Source of the DNA: Actinacidiphila yeochonensis CN732
GTDB lineage: Bacteria > Actinomycetota > Actinomycetes > Streptomycetales > Streptomycetaceae
Assembly (NCBI RefSeq): GCF_000745345.1
Contig: NZ_JQNR01000004.1
Span: forward strand, 496,001-560,000
DNA: 64,000 bases
Reading direction: 5' to 3'
A program made the position numbers and the translations under genes. The notes beneath the pieces are model-generated. The model had not been told where the DNA came from and searched no databases. It was given only the letters and a program-made list of their open reading frames with translations. Positions 33,723-42,846 of this stretch are shown one piece after another (positions within the stretch are counted from its first letter, which is position 1; every line of letters starts with the position of its first letter).

Positions 33723-34862
33723 GTGTCGACGGGTGGTTCTCAGAATTCCGCGGTCGGACGGGTGCTGGTGGCCGCCGACAAGTTCAAGGGTTCGCTGACG
33801 GCGGCGGAGGTCGCCGCGCACGTCGCGGCCGGACTGCGGACGGTGGCCCCGGCGGTGCGGGTGGCGGCGCTGCCGGTGGCCGACGGCGGCGACGGCACGG
33901 TGGCCGCGGCCGTGGCCGGCGGCTTCGACGAGCACACCGCCCGGGTGACCGGGCCGCTGGGCGAGCCGGTGGCGGCCCGCTACGCCCTGCGCGGGAGCAC
34001 CGCGGTGGTCGAGATGGCCGAGGCGTCCGGACTGCGGCACCTGCCGCCCGGGGGCTTCGCGCCGCTGACCGCCACCACCTACGGCACCGGCGAGCTGCTG
34101 CGGGCCGTCCTCGACGCGGGTGCCCGCACCATCGTGCTCGGCGTCGGCGGCAGCGCCACCACGGACGGCGGCGCGGGCATGCTCAGCGCGCTCGGCGCGC
34201 GGCTGCTGGACGCCGGCGGGGCCCCGCTCGCCCCCGGCGGTGCCGCCCTGGGCGGCCTGGCCGAGGCCGACCTGTCCGGGCTCGACCCCCGGCTGGCCGC
34301 CGCCGAGGTGGTGCTGGCCAGCGACGTCGACAACCCGCTGTGCGGGCCGGCCGGCGCCGCGGCCGTCTACGGCCCGCAGAAGGGCGCCGCCCCCGCCGAC
34401 GTCGAGCTGCTGGACGCCGCGCTGGCCCGCTTCGCCGCGGTGCTCGGCCCCGAGGCGGCCGGCCGTCCCGGCGCGGGCGCCGCCGGCGGGGTCGGCTACG
34501 GCGCCCTGGTGGGCCTCGGCGCCGTCTTCCGGCCCGGTATCGACGTGATGCTCGACGTCCTCGGGTTCGCCACCGCGCTGGACGGGGCCGACCTGGTGAT
34601 CACCGGTGAGGGCTCCTTGGACGCCCAGACCCTGCACGGCAAGGCCCCGGCCGGGGTGGCCGCGCGGGCCCGCGCCCAGGGCGTGCCGGTGGCGGCGGTG
34701 TGCGGGCGGCTGGCGCTCAGCCGCGAGGAGCTGGCCGCCGCGGGGATCTCCCGCGCCTACGCGCTGACCGACCTGGAACCCGACCCGGAGCGCTGCATGG
34801 CCGAGGCGGGCCCGCTGCTGGAGCGGGCGGCGGCGGCGCTGGCCGCGGACTTCCTCAGCTGA
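33723..34862 (+). CDS. glxK: Glycerate kinase
   Basis: 379 residues, GTG start at 33723. Family landmarks are VLVAADKFKGSLTAAEVA at the N-terminus, LPVADGGDGTV, GVGGSATTDGGAGML, SDVDNPLCGPAGAAAVYGPQKGA and ITGEGSLDAQTLHGKAPAGVA. It phosphorylates D-glycerate using ATP to 2- or 3-phosphoglycerate, feeding glycolysis from glyoxylate or serine routes. It stands alone between a divergent NUDIX gene and a terminator region. Confidence 0.95.
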   Translation: MSTGGSQNSAVGRVLVAADKFKGSLTAAEVAAHVAAGLRTVAPAVRVAALPVADGGDGTVAAAVAGGFDEHTARVTGPLGEPVAARYALRGSTAVVEMAEASGLRHLPPGGFAPLTATTYGTGELLRAVLDAGARTIVLGVGGSATTDGGAGMLSALGARLLDAGGAPLAPGGAALGGLAEADLSGLDPRLAAAEVVLASDVDNPLCGPAGAAAVYGPQKGAAPADVELLDAALARFAAVLGPEAAGRPGAGAAGGVGYGALVGLGAVFRPGIDVMLDVLGFATALDGADLVITGEGSLDAQTLHGKAPAGVAARARAQGVPVAAVCGRLALSREELAAAGISRAYALTDLEPDPERCMAEAGPLLERAAAALAADFLS

Positions 34863-35280
34863 TCGGACCGGAGCGGGGCCCGCTGATCGGACCCGGGCGG
34901 CCCTGCCCGGCCCTCCCCGGTACCCCCGGTCCTCCCCCCGGCCTGCCCTGCCCGGCCTGCCGGTTCCGAGCCGTCCCCGGCCTGGTCCGGACATCCCGTC
35001 CCGGCCCCGGACAGGGCGCGCCGTCGGCCGTCGGCCCCCTGGCCTCGTCCGGGCCTCAGGGCCCCGTGCGCTCCCCACCGGAGTCCGAGCCGGTGCATCC
35101 CGAACGGCTTGCGTGGGCTTGCGCGGCCTTGTACGGGCCGCTGCGGGCTTGTGGCCATTGCCTCCTGGAATCCCCCCAGCTCCCCCCGCCCGCCCGCCTG
35201 AAGGGCCTCTGGTGGCCTCCTGGACGGCTTCGCCGTCATGTGCCAGGGAGCGCGACGCGGCGCCAAGCCGGCCAAAACGC
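34863..35280. other. Non-coding gap after glycerate kinase
   Basis: About 420 bp without a supportable gene, rich in Pro/Gly-type words. Repeats of GATCGGACC flank the kinase stop. The terminator below ends the gap. Confidence 0.5.
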
Positions 35281-35344
35281 CGGATTCCCCGCCCCAGCCA
35301 CCCTGCGGGCGGGTGGATGGGAGCGGGGAATCCGAGGGATCTCA
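35281..35344. terminator. Long bidirectional terminator hairpin
   Basis: Outer arms CGGATTCCCCGC (35281-35292) and GCGGGGAATCCG (35333-35344) pair perfectly; an inner CCACCC/GGGTGG stem continues the structure. It separates the convergent glycerate kinase and pssA genes. Confidence 0.75.
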
Positions 35345-35379
35345 GCGGCCCTCAGGAGGGCCTTCCGGGCGTCCGGGCC

Positions 35380-36234
35380 TCAGCGGGCCGCGGCGCGGGC
35401 CTCCCGGCGGGCGGCCCGCATGGTGTGCACCCGGCGGGTCGTGGCGAAGCACGGGATGGTCGCCGCCGCCACGCACTGGAGCGCGCACCCGGCCTGGAGG
35501 AGCTGGTGGCCGCCGGGCACGTCGAACGTCCAGGCGGCGAGGCAGCCCATGCTGACCAGCGTCCAGCAGAAGGTGATCAGCGCCAGCCGGCCGCGCGGCT
35601 TGGGGTACTCGACCCGGCTCACCATGAGCCAGGCCACTCCGACGATCGCCACCACCGTGGGCAGGAACGGCAGCTCCAGCAGGACCAGCGACATCACCGT
35701 CATCGCCCCGAAGGGGCTCGGCATGCCCTGGAAGAAGCCCTCCCGGACCGTGGTGCACGAGAAGCGGGCCAGTCGCAGCACCACCGCGAGCACCACGAGG
35801 ACCGCGGCCGCCGTGGCCACCTTGCCGTGGGCGCCGTCCGTGACGATGCCCCACACCACCACGAAGTACGCCGGCGCCAGCCCGAAGCTGATCAGGTCCG
35901 ACAGGTTGTCCAGCTCCGCGCCCATCGCCGAGCTGCGCAGCTTGCGTGCCACCAGCCCGTCGAAGAGGTCGAAGACCGACGCCATGAGCATCAGCGTCAC
36001 GGCGTTGCCGGCGCTCTGCTTGGACATCGCGCTGCTGCCGGTGCCCATCAGGTGCGGGATCAGCACCCCGGTGGTGGTGAAGTACACGGCCATGAAGCCG
36101 CAGATCGCGTTGCCGAGAGTGAGCGCGTCGGCGATGGACAGCCGGGTGGACACCGGCAGCTCGTCCGCGTCGGTCTCCAGCTCCGTGACCCAGTCCGAGC
36201 TGCCGGCCTTCGTATCGTGCTCAGTCACGGTCAA
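35380..36234 (-). CDS. pssA: CDP-diacylglycerol-serine O-phosphatidyltransferase
   Basis: 284 residues. The CDP-alcohol phosphotransferase signature D-x2-DG-x2-AR-x8-G-x3-D-x3-D is seen as DLFDGLVARKLRSSAMGAELDNLSD. The remainder is a bundle of about seven hydrophobic segments in the cytoplasmic membrane. It makes phosphatidylserine from CDP-diacylglycerol and L-serine, which Psd decarboxylates to phosphatidylethanolamine. A TTG at 36234 or GTG at 36228 may start it; either overlaps the end of psd, so translation is coupled. A basic Arg-rich tail ends the protein. Confidence 0.94.
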   Translation of the reverse strand: MTVTEHDTKAGSSDWVTELETDADELPVSTRLSIADALTLGNAICGFMAVYFTTTGVLIPHLMGTGSSAMSKQSAGNAVTLMLMASVFDLFDGLVARKLRSSAMGAELDNLSDLISFGLAPAYFVVVWGIVTDGAHGKVATAAAVLVVLAVVLRLARFSCTTVREGFFQGMPSPFGAMTVMSLVLLELPFLPTVVAIVGVAWLMVSRVEYPKPRGRLALITFCWTLVSMGCLAAWTFDVPGGHQLLQAGCALQCVAAATIPCFATTRRVHTMRAARREARAAAR

Positions 36235-36868
36235 GGCGCGTCACCCCAGCGGTGGTCTTCTGCCCCACGTCCACCCCGGGCTCGACGCCCTCGGGCAGGT
36301 AGACGTCGACGCGCGACCCGAACCGGATCAGCCCGATCCGCTCACCCTGCTCGACCTTGCATCCGCGCGGCACGTACGGAACGATCCGCCGCGCCACCGC
36401 CCCGGCGATCTGGATCACCTCGACGTCGCCGATCTCGGTGTCGAAGTGCCAGACAACCCGCTCGTTGTCCTCGCTCTCCTTGTTGAACGCCGGCACGTAC
36501 CCGCCGGGGACGTGCTCGACGGAGGCGACCGTGCCGGCCAGCGGAGCGCGGTTGACGTGCACGTTGAGGGGGCTCATGAAGATCGCCACCCGGGTGCGCC
36601 CGTCCTTCCACGGCATGACGCTCTGCACCACGCCGTCGGCCGGGGACACGACGCGGGCGTCGGTGATCTCCCGCTCCGGGTCGCGGAAGAACCACAGCAT
36701 CCCGGCGGTCAGGGCGGCGGAAGGGACGGCCAGCGCCGCCCAGCGGCCGGAGCGGCGGGCGCGCAGCAGGCTCACGGCCGCCGTGGCCGCGGTGGGCAGG
36801 AGCCACGGCGTCGCACCCCGCGCGAGGCGGACCCGGCCGCGGGGTGCAGAGGGTTGGCTGTGGGGCAT
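36221..36868 (-). CDS. psd: Phosphatidylserine decarboxylase
   Basis: 215 residues, the short archaeal-type/actinobacterial form. Two N-terminal hydrophobic segments (about 25-35 and 45-62) anchor it to the membrane. Key blocks are FFRDPEREI, VVSPADGVV, IFMSPLNVHVNRAP and the self-cleavage region IGLIRFGSRVDVYLP, in which the Gly-Ser bond breaks to form the pyruvoyl group. It converts phosphatidylserine to phosphatidylethanolamine. It precedes pssA with a short overlap, forming a lipid-head-group operon. The ATG at 36868 is preceded by AAGG. Confidence 0.94.
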   Translation of the reverse strand: MPHSQPSAPRGRVRLARGATPWLLPTAATAAVSLLRARRSGRWAALAVPSAALTAGMLWFFRDPEREITDARVVSPADGVVQSVMPWKDGRTRVAIFMSPLNVHVNRAPLAGTVASVEHVPGGYVPAFNKESEDNERVVWHFDTEIGDVEVIQIAGAVARRIVPYVPRGCKVEQGERIGLIRFGSRVDVYLPEGVEPGVDVGQKTTAGVTRLDRD

Positions 36869-37062
36869 GGAAGACCTTCGTAGCGGAGGATGCCGCGAGA
36901 TGGTGCAGGGGACGGCGGCTTTGGTGGTCGATGGTATCGGCAGACACCGGCAACTCGGCAAGCTGGTGGGCGAGTCGATGGCCGGTAACCATACATGCCG
37001 TTCTCACACAGGGTGAACCTTCGCGCGGGTAGCGCGGCGCCGGGCCACCCGAACCGGGACGT

Positions 37063-38277
37063 TCACCCCTCGACACGGTACTCCTCCAGCAGCCGGCGGC
37101 CGATGATCATTTTCTGGATCTCGGCGGTTCCCTCGCCGATCAGCAGCATCGGCGCCTCCCGGTAGAGGCGCTCGATCTCGTACTCCTTGGAGAAGCCGTA
37201 GCCGCCGTGGATGCGGAAGGAGTCCTCCACGACCTCCTTGCAGAACTCGGCGGCCAGGTACTTGGCCATGCCCGCCTCCAGGTCGTTGCGCCGGCCCGAG
37301 TCCTTGCGGCGGGCCGCGTTGACCGTCATCTGGTGCGCGGCCTCCACCTTGACGCCCATCTCGGCCAGTCTGAACTGCACGGCCTGGTGCTCGGCGATCG
37401 GCTTGCCGAAGGTGTGCCGGGTCTGCGCGTACGCGACCGCCAGCTCGAAGGCGCGCCGGGCCACCCCGCAGCCCCGGGCCGCGACGTTCACCCGGCCCAC
37501 CTCGACGCCGTCCATCATCTGGTAGAAGCCGCGGCCGCCGGCGCCGCCCAGCACGCGGTCGGCCGGCACCCGGACGTCCTCCAGCACCAGCTCGGTGGTG
37601 TCGACGCCCTTGTAGCCCATCTTCTCGATCCTGCCCGGCACCGTGAGGCCGGTCACCCTGGGATTCGGGCCGAAACCCGGCTCCTTCTCGACCAGGAACG
37701 TGGTCATCGAGCGGTGCGGCGGGGCGTCCTCGGGCTGCCCCTCGTCGGTGCGGCAGAGCACCGCCACCAGGTTGGAGGTGCCGCCGTTGGTCAGCCACAT
37801 CTTCTGCCCGTTGAGGACGTACGCGTCGCCCTCGCGGACCGCCTTCGTGCGGATCGCCGACACGTCCGAGCCCAGGCCCGGCTCGGACATCGAGAACGCG
37901 CCGCGCACCTCGCCGACGGCCATTCTCGGCAGGAAGTACTCCTTCTGCTCCGGCGTGCCGTGCTGCTGGATCATGTACGCCACGATGAAGTGGGTGTTGA
38001 TGATCCCCGACACGCTCATCCAGCCGCGGGCGATCTCCTCCACCACCAGTGCGTAGGTCAGCAGCGACTCGCCGAGCCCGCCGTACTCCTCGGGGATCGT
38101 CAGCCCGAAGACGCCCATCGCCTTCAGGCCCTCGACGATGGCCGACGGGTACTCGTCGCGGTGCTCCAGCTCGGTGGCGACCGGCAGGATCTCCCTGTCG
38201 ACGAACGACCGTACGGTGCGCAGGATCTCCTGCTGGACGTCGGTCAGTCCGTCGGTCTGCGCGAGGCGGTCGGCCAT
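37063..38277 (-). CDS. mcd: Acyl-CoA dehydrogenase, probable methylsuccinyl-CoA dehydrogenase
   Basis: 404 residues. All acyl-CoA dehydrogenase hallmarks are visible: GVFGLTIPEEYGGLG, AFSMSEPGLGSDVSAIRTKAV, LNGQKMWLTNGGTSNL, VARRAFELAVAYAQTRHTFGKPIAEHQ, RIHGGYGFSKEYEIERLYREAPMLLIGEGTAEIQKMIIGRRLL. Context (adjacent MaoC hydratase, ethylmalonyl-CoA mutase and ccr) points to the oxidation of methylsuccinyl-CoA to mesaconyl-CoA in the ethylmalonyl-CoA pathway. It starts one base after the MaoC gene ends. Confidence 0.9.
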   Translation of the reverse strand: MADRLAQTDGLTDVQQEILRTVRSFVDREILPVATELEHRDEYPSAIVEGLKAMGVFGLTIPEEYGGLGESLLTYALVVEEIARGWMSVSGIINTHFIVAYMIQQHGTPEQKEYFLPRMAVGEVRGAFSMSEPGLGSDVSAIRTKAVREGDAYVLNGQKMWLTNGGTSNLVAVLCRTDEGQPEDAPPHRSMTTFLVEKEPGFGPNPRVTGLTVPGRIEKMGYKGVDTTELVLEDVRVPADRVLGGAGGRGFYQMMDGVEVGRVNVAARGCGVARRAFELAVAYAQTRHTFGKPIAEHQAVQFRLAEMGVKVEAAHQMTVNAARRKDSGRRNDLEAGMAKYLAAEFCKEVVEDSFRIHGGYGFSKEYEIERLYREAPMLLIGEGTAEIQKMIIGRRLLEEYRVEG

Positions 38278-38278
38278 C

Positions 38279-38893
38279 TCAGTCCCCTTCCCTCTCCCTG
38301 GCGGTCGTCGCGGTTTCGGTGCCGGTCGCTGTCGTCGCTGTCGTCCCTGTGGCGGGGCGGGGCGGGGCGGGGTCTCGGGCCGGCGGCCGCCGGGGTGCGG
38401 GCTCCGGGCGGCTCGGCTGCCTGCCGCCACGCGCCTCGACGTGGCGCTCGGTGGGCACCATCACCCGGCGGCGGAAGACGCACACCAGGGTGCCGTCCTG
38501 CTTGTGGCCGCGGGTCTCCACGAAGACGACGCCCCGGTCGTCCCTGGAACGCGAGCGCCGCTTGTCCAGCACGGTCGTCTCCCCGTAGACGGTGTCGCCG
38601 TGGAAGGTGGGCGCCACGTGCCGCAGCGACTCGACCTCCAGGTTGGCGATGGCCAGCCCCGAGACGTCGGCCACCGACATGCCCAGCAGCAGCGAGTAGA
38701 CGTAGGTGCCCACCACCACGTTGCGGCCGAACTCGGTCGAGCCCTCCGCGTAGTGGGCGTCCAGGTGCAGGGGGTGGTGGTTCATGGTCAGCAGGCAGAA
38801 GAGATGGTCGTCGTACTCCGTGACCGTCTTGCCCGGCCAGTGCCTGTACACGGCGCCGACCTCGAACTCCTCGAAGGTGCGTCCGAACCGCAC
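38279..38893 (-). CDS. mch: MaoC-family hydratase, probable mesaconyl-CoA hydratase
   Basis: 204 residues, GTG start at 38893 with GGAGGT six bases upstream. A hot-dog-fold hydratase: GRTFEEFEVGAVYRHWPGKTVTEYDDHLFCLLTMNHHPLHLD, with Asp and His of the catalytic pair in the last segment. About 50 residues beyond the fold (from about residue 150) are a low-complexity Pro/Thr/Arg tail. Together with Mcd and Ecm it should hydrate mesaconyl-C1-CoA to beta-methylmalyl-CoA. Its start is 3 bp after the mutase stop. Confidence 0.88.
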   Translation of the reverse strand: MRFGRTFEEFEVGAVYRHWPGKTVTEYDDHLFCLLTMNHHPLHLDAHYAEGSTEFGRNVVVGTYVYSLLLGMSVADVSGLAIANLEVESLRHVAPTFHGDTVYGETTVLDKRRSRSRDDRGVVFVETRGHKQDGTLVCVFRRRVMVPTERHVEARGGRQPSRPEPAPRRPPARDPAPPRPATGTTATTATGTETATTAREREGD

Positions 38894-38895
38894 AG

Positions 38896-41076
38896 TCAGA
38901 CCTCCAGCTCGTTCGACTCGTCATGATCGTCCGGCACGTCCCGCTCGCCCGCCGTCTCCGGGGAGTCCGGGGCCTCCAGGGCGTGCAGAGCCTCCAGGGC
39001 GGCCCGGGTGTCCAGGCCGTTGGCACGCCGGATCTCGTCCGTGATCCGGCCGATGATCGCCGTGATACCGAAGTCCCTGGGCGTGAACACCGCGGCCACA
39101 CCCGCCGCCAGCAGCCGCTCGGCGTCCCCGGCCGGGATGATGCCGCCCACCACGACCGGTACGTCCCCCGCCCCGGCCCGGCGCAGCCGCTCCAGCACGT
39201 CGGGTACCAGCGCCGTGTGCCCCCCGGAGAGAACGGACAGGCCCACGCAGTGCACGTCCTCGGCGACCGCCGCGGCCACGATCTGCTCCGGGGTGAGCCG
39301 GATGCCCTGGTAGACCACCTCGAAGCCGGCGTCCCTGGCCCGTACGGCGATCTGCTCGGCGCCGTTGGAGTGCCCGTCCAGGCCCGGCTTGCCGACCAGC
39401 AGCCGCAGCCGCCCGCCACCCAGCTCCCCGGCGGTGGCGGCCACCTTCCGGCGCACCGCCGCCAGCTCCACGGCCCCCTCCCCGGACAGCGCGGCCGGCG
39501 CGCCGCCCACCCCGGTCGGCGCGCGGAACTCGCCGAACACCTCCCGCAGCGCCCCCGCCCACTCACCGGTGGTGACGCCCGCGCGGGCGCACTCCACGGA
39601 GGCCGCCATCAGGTCCCCCCGCTCCTGCCGCCCCCGCGCGGACGTCCGCAGGGCCGCCAGCGCCCGCGCCGCACGCGGTTCGTCCCGCTCGCGGCGCCAC
39701 GCGTCGAGCCCGGCCAGCACCCGCGCCTCGTCGGCCGGGTCCACCGTGAGCACCGCCGTCCCCAGGTCGGCGGTGAGGGGGCTGGGCTCGGTGTCCTGGA
39801 AGACGTTCAGCCCGACCACCGGCTCGTCGCCGGACTCGATCCGGGCCCGCCGCTCGGCGTGCGAGGCGACCAGCCGCCCCTTCAGGTAGCCGGACTCCAC
39901 CGCGGCCACCGCCCCGCCCAGCTCCTCGACGTGCCGCATCTCGGCCTCGGCGCCCGCCACCAGCGCGGCCGTCTTCTCCTCCACCACCCGGCTGCCGTCG
40001 AAGAGGTCCCCGTACTCCAGCAGGTCGCTCTCCAGCGCCAGCACCTGCTGGATGCGCAGACTCCACTGCTGGTCCCAGGGACGCGGCAGGCCCAGCGCCT
40101 CGTTCCAGGCGGGCAGCTGCACCGCGCGGGCCCGGGCGTCCCTGGAGAGGGTGACGGCCAGCATCTCCAGCACGATGCGCTGCACGTTGTTCTCCGGCTG
40201 TACCTCGGTCAGGCCCAGAGAATTCACCTGAACGCCATACCGGAACCGCCGCTGCCGCGGGTCCGCCACGCCGTACCGCTCCTCGGTGAGGTGATCCCAG
40301 ATCCGCCCGAAAGCGCGCATCTTGCACATCTCCTCGACGAACCGCACACCGGCGTTGACGAAGAACGAGATCCGCCCCACCACCTCGCCGCGCCGCTCCC
40401 ACGGCACCTGCCCGGAGGCGAACACCGCGTCCAGCACGGCCACGGCGGTGGACATCGCGTACGCGATCTCCTGCACGGGCGTGGCCCCGGCCTCCTGGAG
40501 GTGGTAGCTGCAGATGTTGACCGGGTTCCACTTCGGCATCTCGCGCACCGTGTACGCGATCACGTCCGTGGTCAGCCGCAGCGACGGCCCGGGCGGGAAG
40601 ACGTGCGTGCCGCGCGACAGGTACTCCTTGACGATGTCGTTCTGCGTGGTGCCCTTCAGCTCCGCCAGGTCGCAGCCCTGCTCCTCGGCGACGACCCGCA
40701 GCAGCGCCAGCAGCCACATGGCGGTGGCGTTGATGGTCATCGAGGTGTTCATCCGGTCCAGCGGGATGCCCGCGAACAGCCGCCGCATGTCGCCGAGGTG
40801 GGCCACCGGCACCCCGACCCGCCCCACCTCGCCGCGTGCCAGCGCGTGGTCCGGGTCGTACCCGGTCTGGGTCGGCAGGTCGAACGCGACGGACAGGCCC
40901 GTCTGCCCCTTGGCCAGGTTGCGCCGGTACAGCGCGTTGGACGCCTCGGCGGTGGAGTGCCCGGCGTAGGTGCGCATCAGCCAGGGGCGGTCCTTCCGGC
41001 GGGGGCCGCCCTCCCGGGGCCCACCCGCGGGGGCGGCCGGGGGCCGCACCTCCCGCGGGTCCTCGTTCGTCGTCAC
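38896..41076 (-). CDS. ecm: Ethylmalonyl-CoA mutase (B12-dependent, MeaA-type)
   Basis: 726 residues, GTG start. The substrate domain shows RTYAGHSTAEASNALYRRNLAKGQTGLSVAFDLPTQTGYDPDHALARGEVGRVGV, then TSMTINATAMWLLALL and GTTQNDIVKEYLSRGTHVFPPGPSLRLTTD, the MeaA version of the mutase fold. The C-terminal B12 domain has LLVGKPGLDGHSNGAEQIA (DxHxxG with His as the lower axial ligand) and LSVLSGGHTALVPDVLERL. It interconverts ethylmalonyl- and methylsuccinyl-CoA. It follows ccr by 7 bp in one operon. Confidence 0.93.
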   Translation of the reverse strand: MTTNEDPREVRPPAAPAGGPREGGPRRKDRPWLMRTYAGHSTAEASNALYRRNLAKGQTGLSVAFDLPTQTGYDPDHALARGEVGRVGVPVAHLGDMRRLFAGIPLDRMNTSMTINATAMWLLALLRVVAEEQGCDLAELKGTTQNDIVKEYLSRGTHVFPPGPSLRLTTDVIAYTVREMPKWNPVNICSYHLQEAGATPVQEIAYAMSTAVAVLDAVFASGQVPWERRGEVVGRISFFVNAGVRFVEEMCKMRAFGRIWDHLTEERYGVADPRQRRFRYGVQVNSLGLTEVQPENNVQRIVLEMLAVTLSRDARARAVQLPAWNEALGLPRPWDQQWSLRIQQVLALESDLLEYGDLFDGSRVVEEKTAALVAGAEAEMRHVEELGGAVAAVESGYLKGRLVASHAERRARIESGDEPVVGLNVFQDTEPSPLTADLGTAVLTVDPADEARVLAGLDAWRRERDEPRAARALAALRTSARGRQERGDLMAASVECARAGVTTGEWAGALREVFGEFRAPTGVGGAPAALSGEGAVELAAVRRKVAATAGELGGGRLRLLVGKPGLDGHSNGAEQIAVRARDAGFEVVYQGIRLTPEQIVAAAVAEDVHCVGLSVLSGGHTALVPDVLERLRRAGAGDVPVVVGGIIPAGDAERLLAAGVAAVFTPRDFGITAIIGRITDEIRRANGLDTRAALEALHALEAPDSPETAGERDVPDDHDESNELEV

Positions 41077-41083
41077 GGCGGCC

Positions 41084-42442
41084 TCACACCCCCCGGAAGC
41101 GGTTGATGGCGGGCAGGTGGCGTTCGCGCAGCTCCGGGTCGGTGACGCCCAGGCCCTCGGCGGGGGAGAGCGCGAGGACGCCGACCTTGCCCTGGTGGAG
41201 GTTGCCGTGCACGTCGTAGGCGGCCTGCCCGGTCTGCTCCAGCGGGTAGACGCGCGACAGGGTCGGGTGGATACGGCCCTTGGAGACGAGCCGGTTGGCC
41301 TCCCACGCCTCGCGGTAGTTGGCGAAGTGCGAGCCGACGATCCGCTTCAGGCTCATCCACAGGTACCGGTTGTCGTACTCGTGCCGGTAGCCGCTGGTGG
41401 AGGCGCAGGTGACGATGGTGCCGCCCTTGCGGGTGACGTACACCGAGGCGCCGAACGTCTCCCGGCCCGGGTGCTCGAAGACGATGTCGACGTCCTCGCC
41501 GCCGGTCAGCTCGCGGATGCGGGCGCCGAACCGCTTCCACTCGCGCGGGTCCTGCCGGTGCTCGTCCGGCCAGAACCGGTAGCCCTCGGCGGTGCGGTCG
41601 ATGACGGCCCCGGCGCCCATCCGGCGACAGACCTCCGCCTTCCGGGGGCTGGAGACGACGCAGATCGGGGTGGCCCCGCCGGCCAGCGCCAACTGGGTGG
41701 CGTAGGAGCCGAGTCCGCCGCTGGCGCCCCAGATGAGGACGTTGTCGCCCTGCTTCATCCCGGCGCCGTTGCGGGAGACCAGCTGCCGGTAGGCGGTGGA
41801 GTTGACCAGCCCCGGCGCGGCGGCCTCCTCCCAGGACAGGTGGGCGGGCTTGGGCATCAGCTGGTTGGCCTTGACCAGGGCCAGTTCGGCCAGGCCGCCG
41901 AAGTTGGTCTCGAAGCCCCAGATCCGCTGCTCCGGGTCGAGCATGGTGTCGTTGTGGCCGTCGGCGGACTCCAGCTCCACGCTCAGGCAGTGCGCGACCA
42001 CCCGGTCGCCGGGCTGCCACCTGTTGACGCCGGCGCCGGTGCGCAGCACCACGCCGGCCAGGTCGGAGCCGATCACGTGGTAGGGCAGGTCGTGCCGGCG
42101 GCCCAGCGGCGACTGGCGGCCGTACCGTTCGAGGAACGCGAAGGTCGGCACCGGCTCGAAGATCGACGTCCACACCGAGTTGTAGTTCACCGAGCTGGCC
42201 ATGACCGCCACCAGCGCCTCACCGGGGCCGAGTTCGGGCACCGGGACGTCGTCGAGGTGGAGCGAGGCGCGCGGGTCCTTGGCGCGGCTCTCCTGCCCGG
42301 CGAACATCTCCGCCTCGTCCTTGTGCACGGTCACCGCGCGGTAGGACTCCGGCAGCGGCAGGGCGGCGAAGTCGGCGGTGGTGCTGCCGGGCGCCTCGAC
42401 CGCGTCCAGGATCTCCTTGATCTCCTTCGTGGAACTGCTCAT
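41084..42442 (-). CDS. ccr: Crotonyl-CoA carboxylase/reductase
   Basis: 452 residues, ATG at 42442 with GGAGGCGAGTGAC upstream. An MDR-superfamily enzyme with typical CCR features: SSVNYNSVWTSIFEPVPTFAFLERYGR, DLPYHVIGSDLAGVV, IWGFETNFGGLAELALVKANQL with Phe/Glu of the CO2 pocket, WGASGGLGSYATQLALAGGA for NADPH, and VFEHPGRETFGASVYVTRKGG. It reductively carboxylates crotonyl-CoA to ethylmalonyl-CoA, a step in acetate assimilation and a source of extender units for polyketides. It begins the pathway operon. Confidence 0.95.
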   Translation of the reverse strand: MSSSTKEIKEILDAVEAPGSTTADFAALPLPESYRAVTVHKDEAEMFAGQESRAKDPRASLHLDDVPVPELGPGEALVAVMASSVNYNSVWTSIFEPVPTFAFLERYGRQSPLGRRHDLPYHVIGSDLAGVVLRTGAGVNRWQPGDRVVAHCLSVELESADGHNDTMLDPEQRIWGFETNFGGLAELALVKANQLMPKPAHLSWEEAAAPGLVNSTAYRQLVSRNGAGMKQGDNVLIWGASGGLGSYATQLALAGGATPICVVSSPRKAEVCRRMGAGAVIDRTAEGYRFWPDEHRQDPREWKRFGARIRELTGGEDVDIVFEHPGRETFGASVYVTRKGGTIVTCASTSGYRHEYDNRYLWMSLKRIVGSHFANYREAWEANRLVSKGRIHPTLSRVYPLEQTGQAAYDVHGNLHQGKVGVLALSPAEGLGVTDPELRERHLPAINRFRGV

Positions 42443-42807
42443 GTCACTCGCCTCCGCGATACGCCTCCCGGCCGGCGTGGCCGGGGTGCGCGAGGGTGGG
42501 TCGGATGGGCTGCTGAGCTGTGCTGCGCCGTCGTCGGTTCGGCGGATGCGAGACGGGGCCGGTGGGCCCCGGGGGAGAGCTGCGGTGTGCTCGGGGTGGG
42601 CGCGGGCCGCGCGGGTGCGGTCGAGGTGCTCGACGGGCTCCGGGGTGGCGCGAGCGGGCACGGCGTTCAGGGGCGGGCCGTCCCCGGGGGGACGGTGAAG
42701 GGCCGCGCGGGTGGCGCGGCATGACCTGTGACGCGGGCGGCCCGGACGCCGGGGGACAGCCGGGGTGCGCGGAATCGCGCACCGTCCGTCCGGGCTCCTC
42801 TCAAGGT
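42443..42807. other. Leader region of ccr without a gene
   Basis: 365 bp upstream of ccr. I see no convincing gene; it probably holds the ccr promoter. Confidence 0.5.
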
Positions 42808-42846
42808 ATGGCACGGGGTGTCAGTCGTAAAGACACTGCGTGCCAT
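42808..42846. promoter_or_regulatory. 39-bp imperfect palindrome upstream of ccr, directly after the MFS stop
   Basis: Left ATGGCACG and GTGTC pair with GACAC and CGTGCCAT (8 + 5 bp) across a mismatch and a 9-base centre. It abuts the MFS stop at 42847 on the same strand. It may be that gene's terminator, or an operator within the ccr upstream region. Confidence 0.5.
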
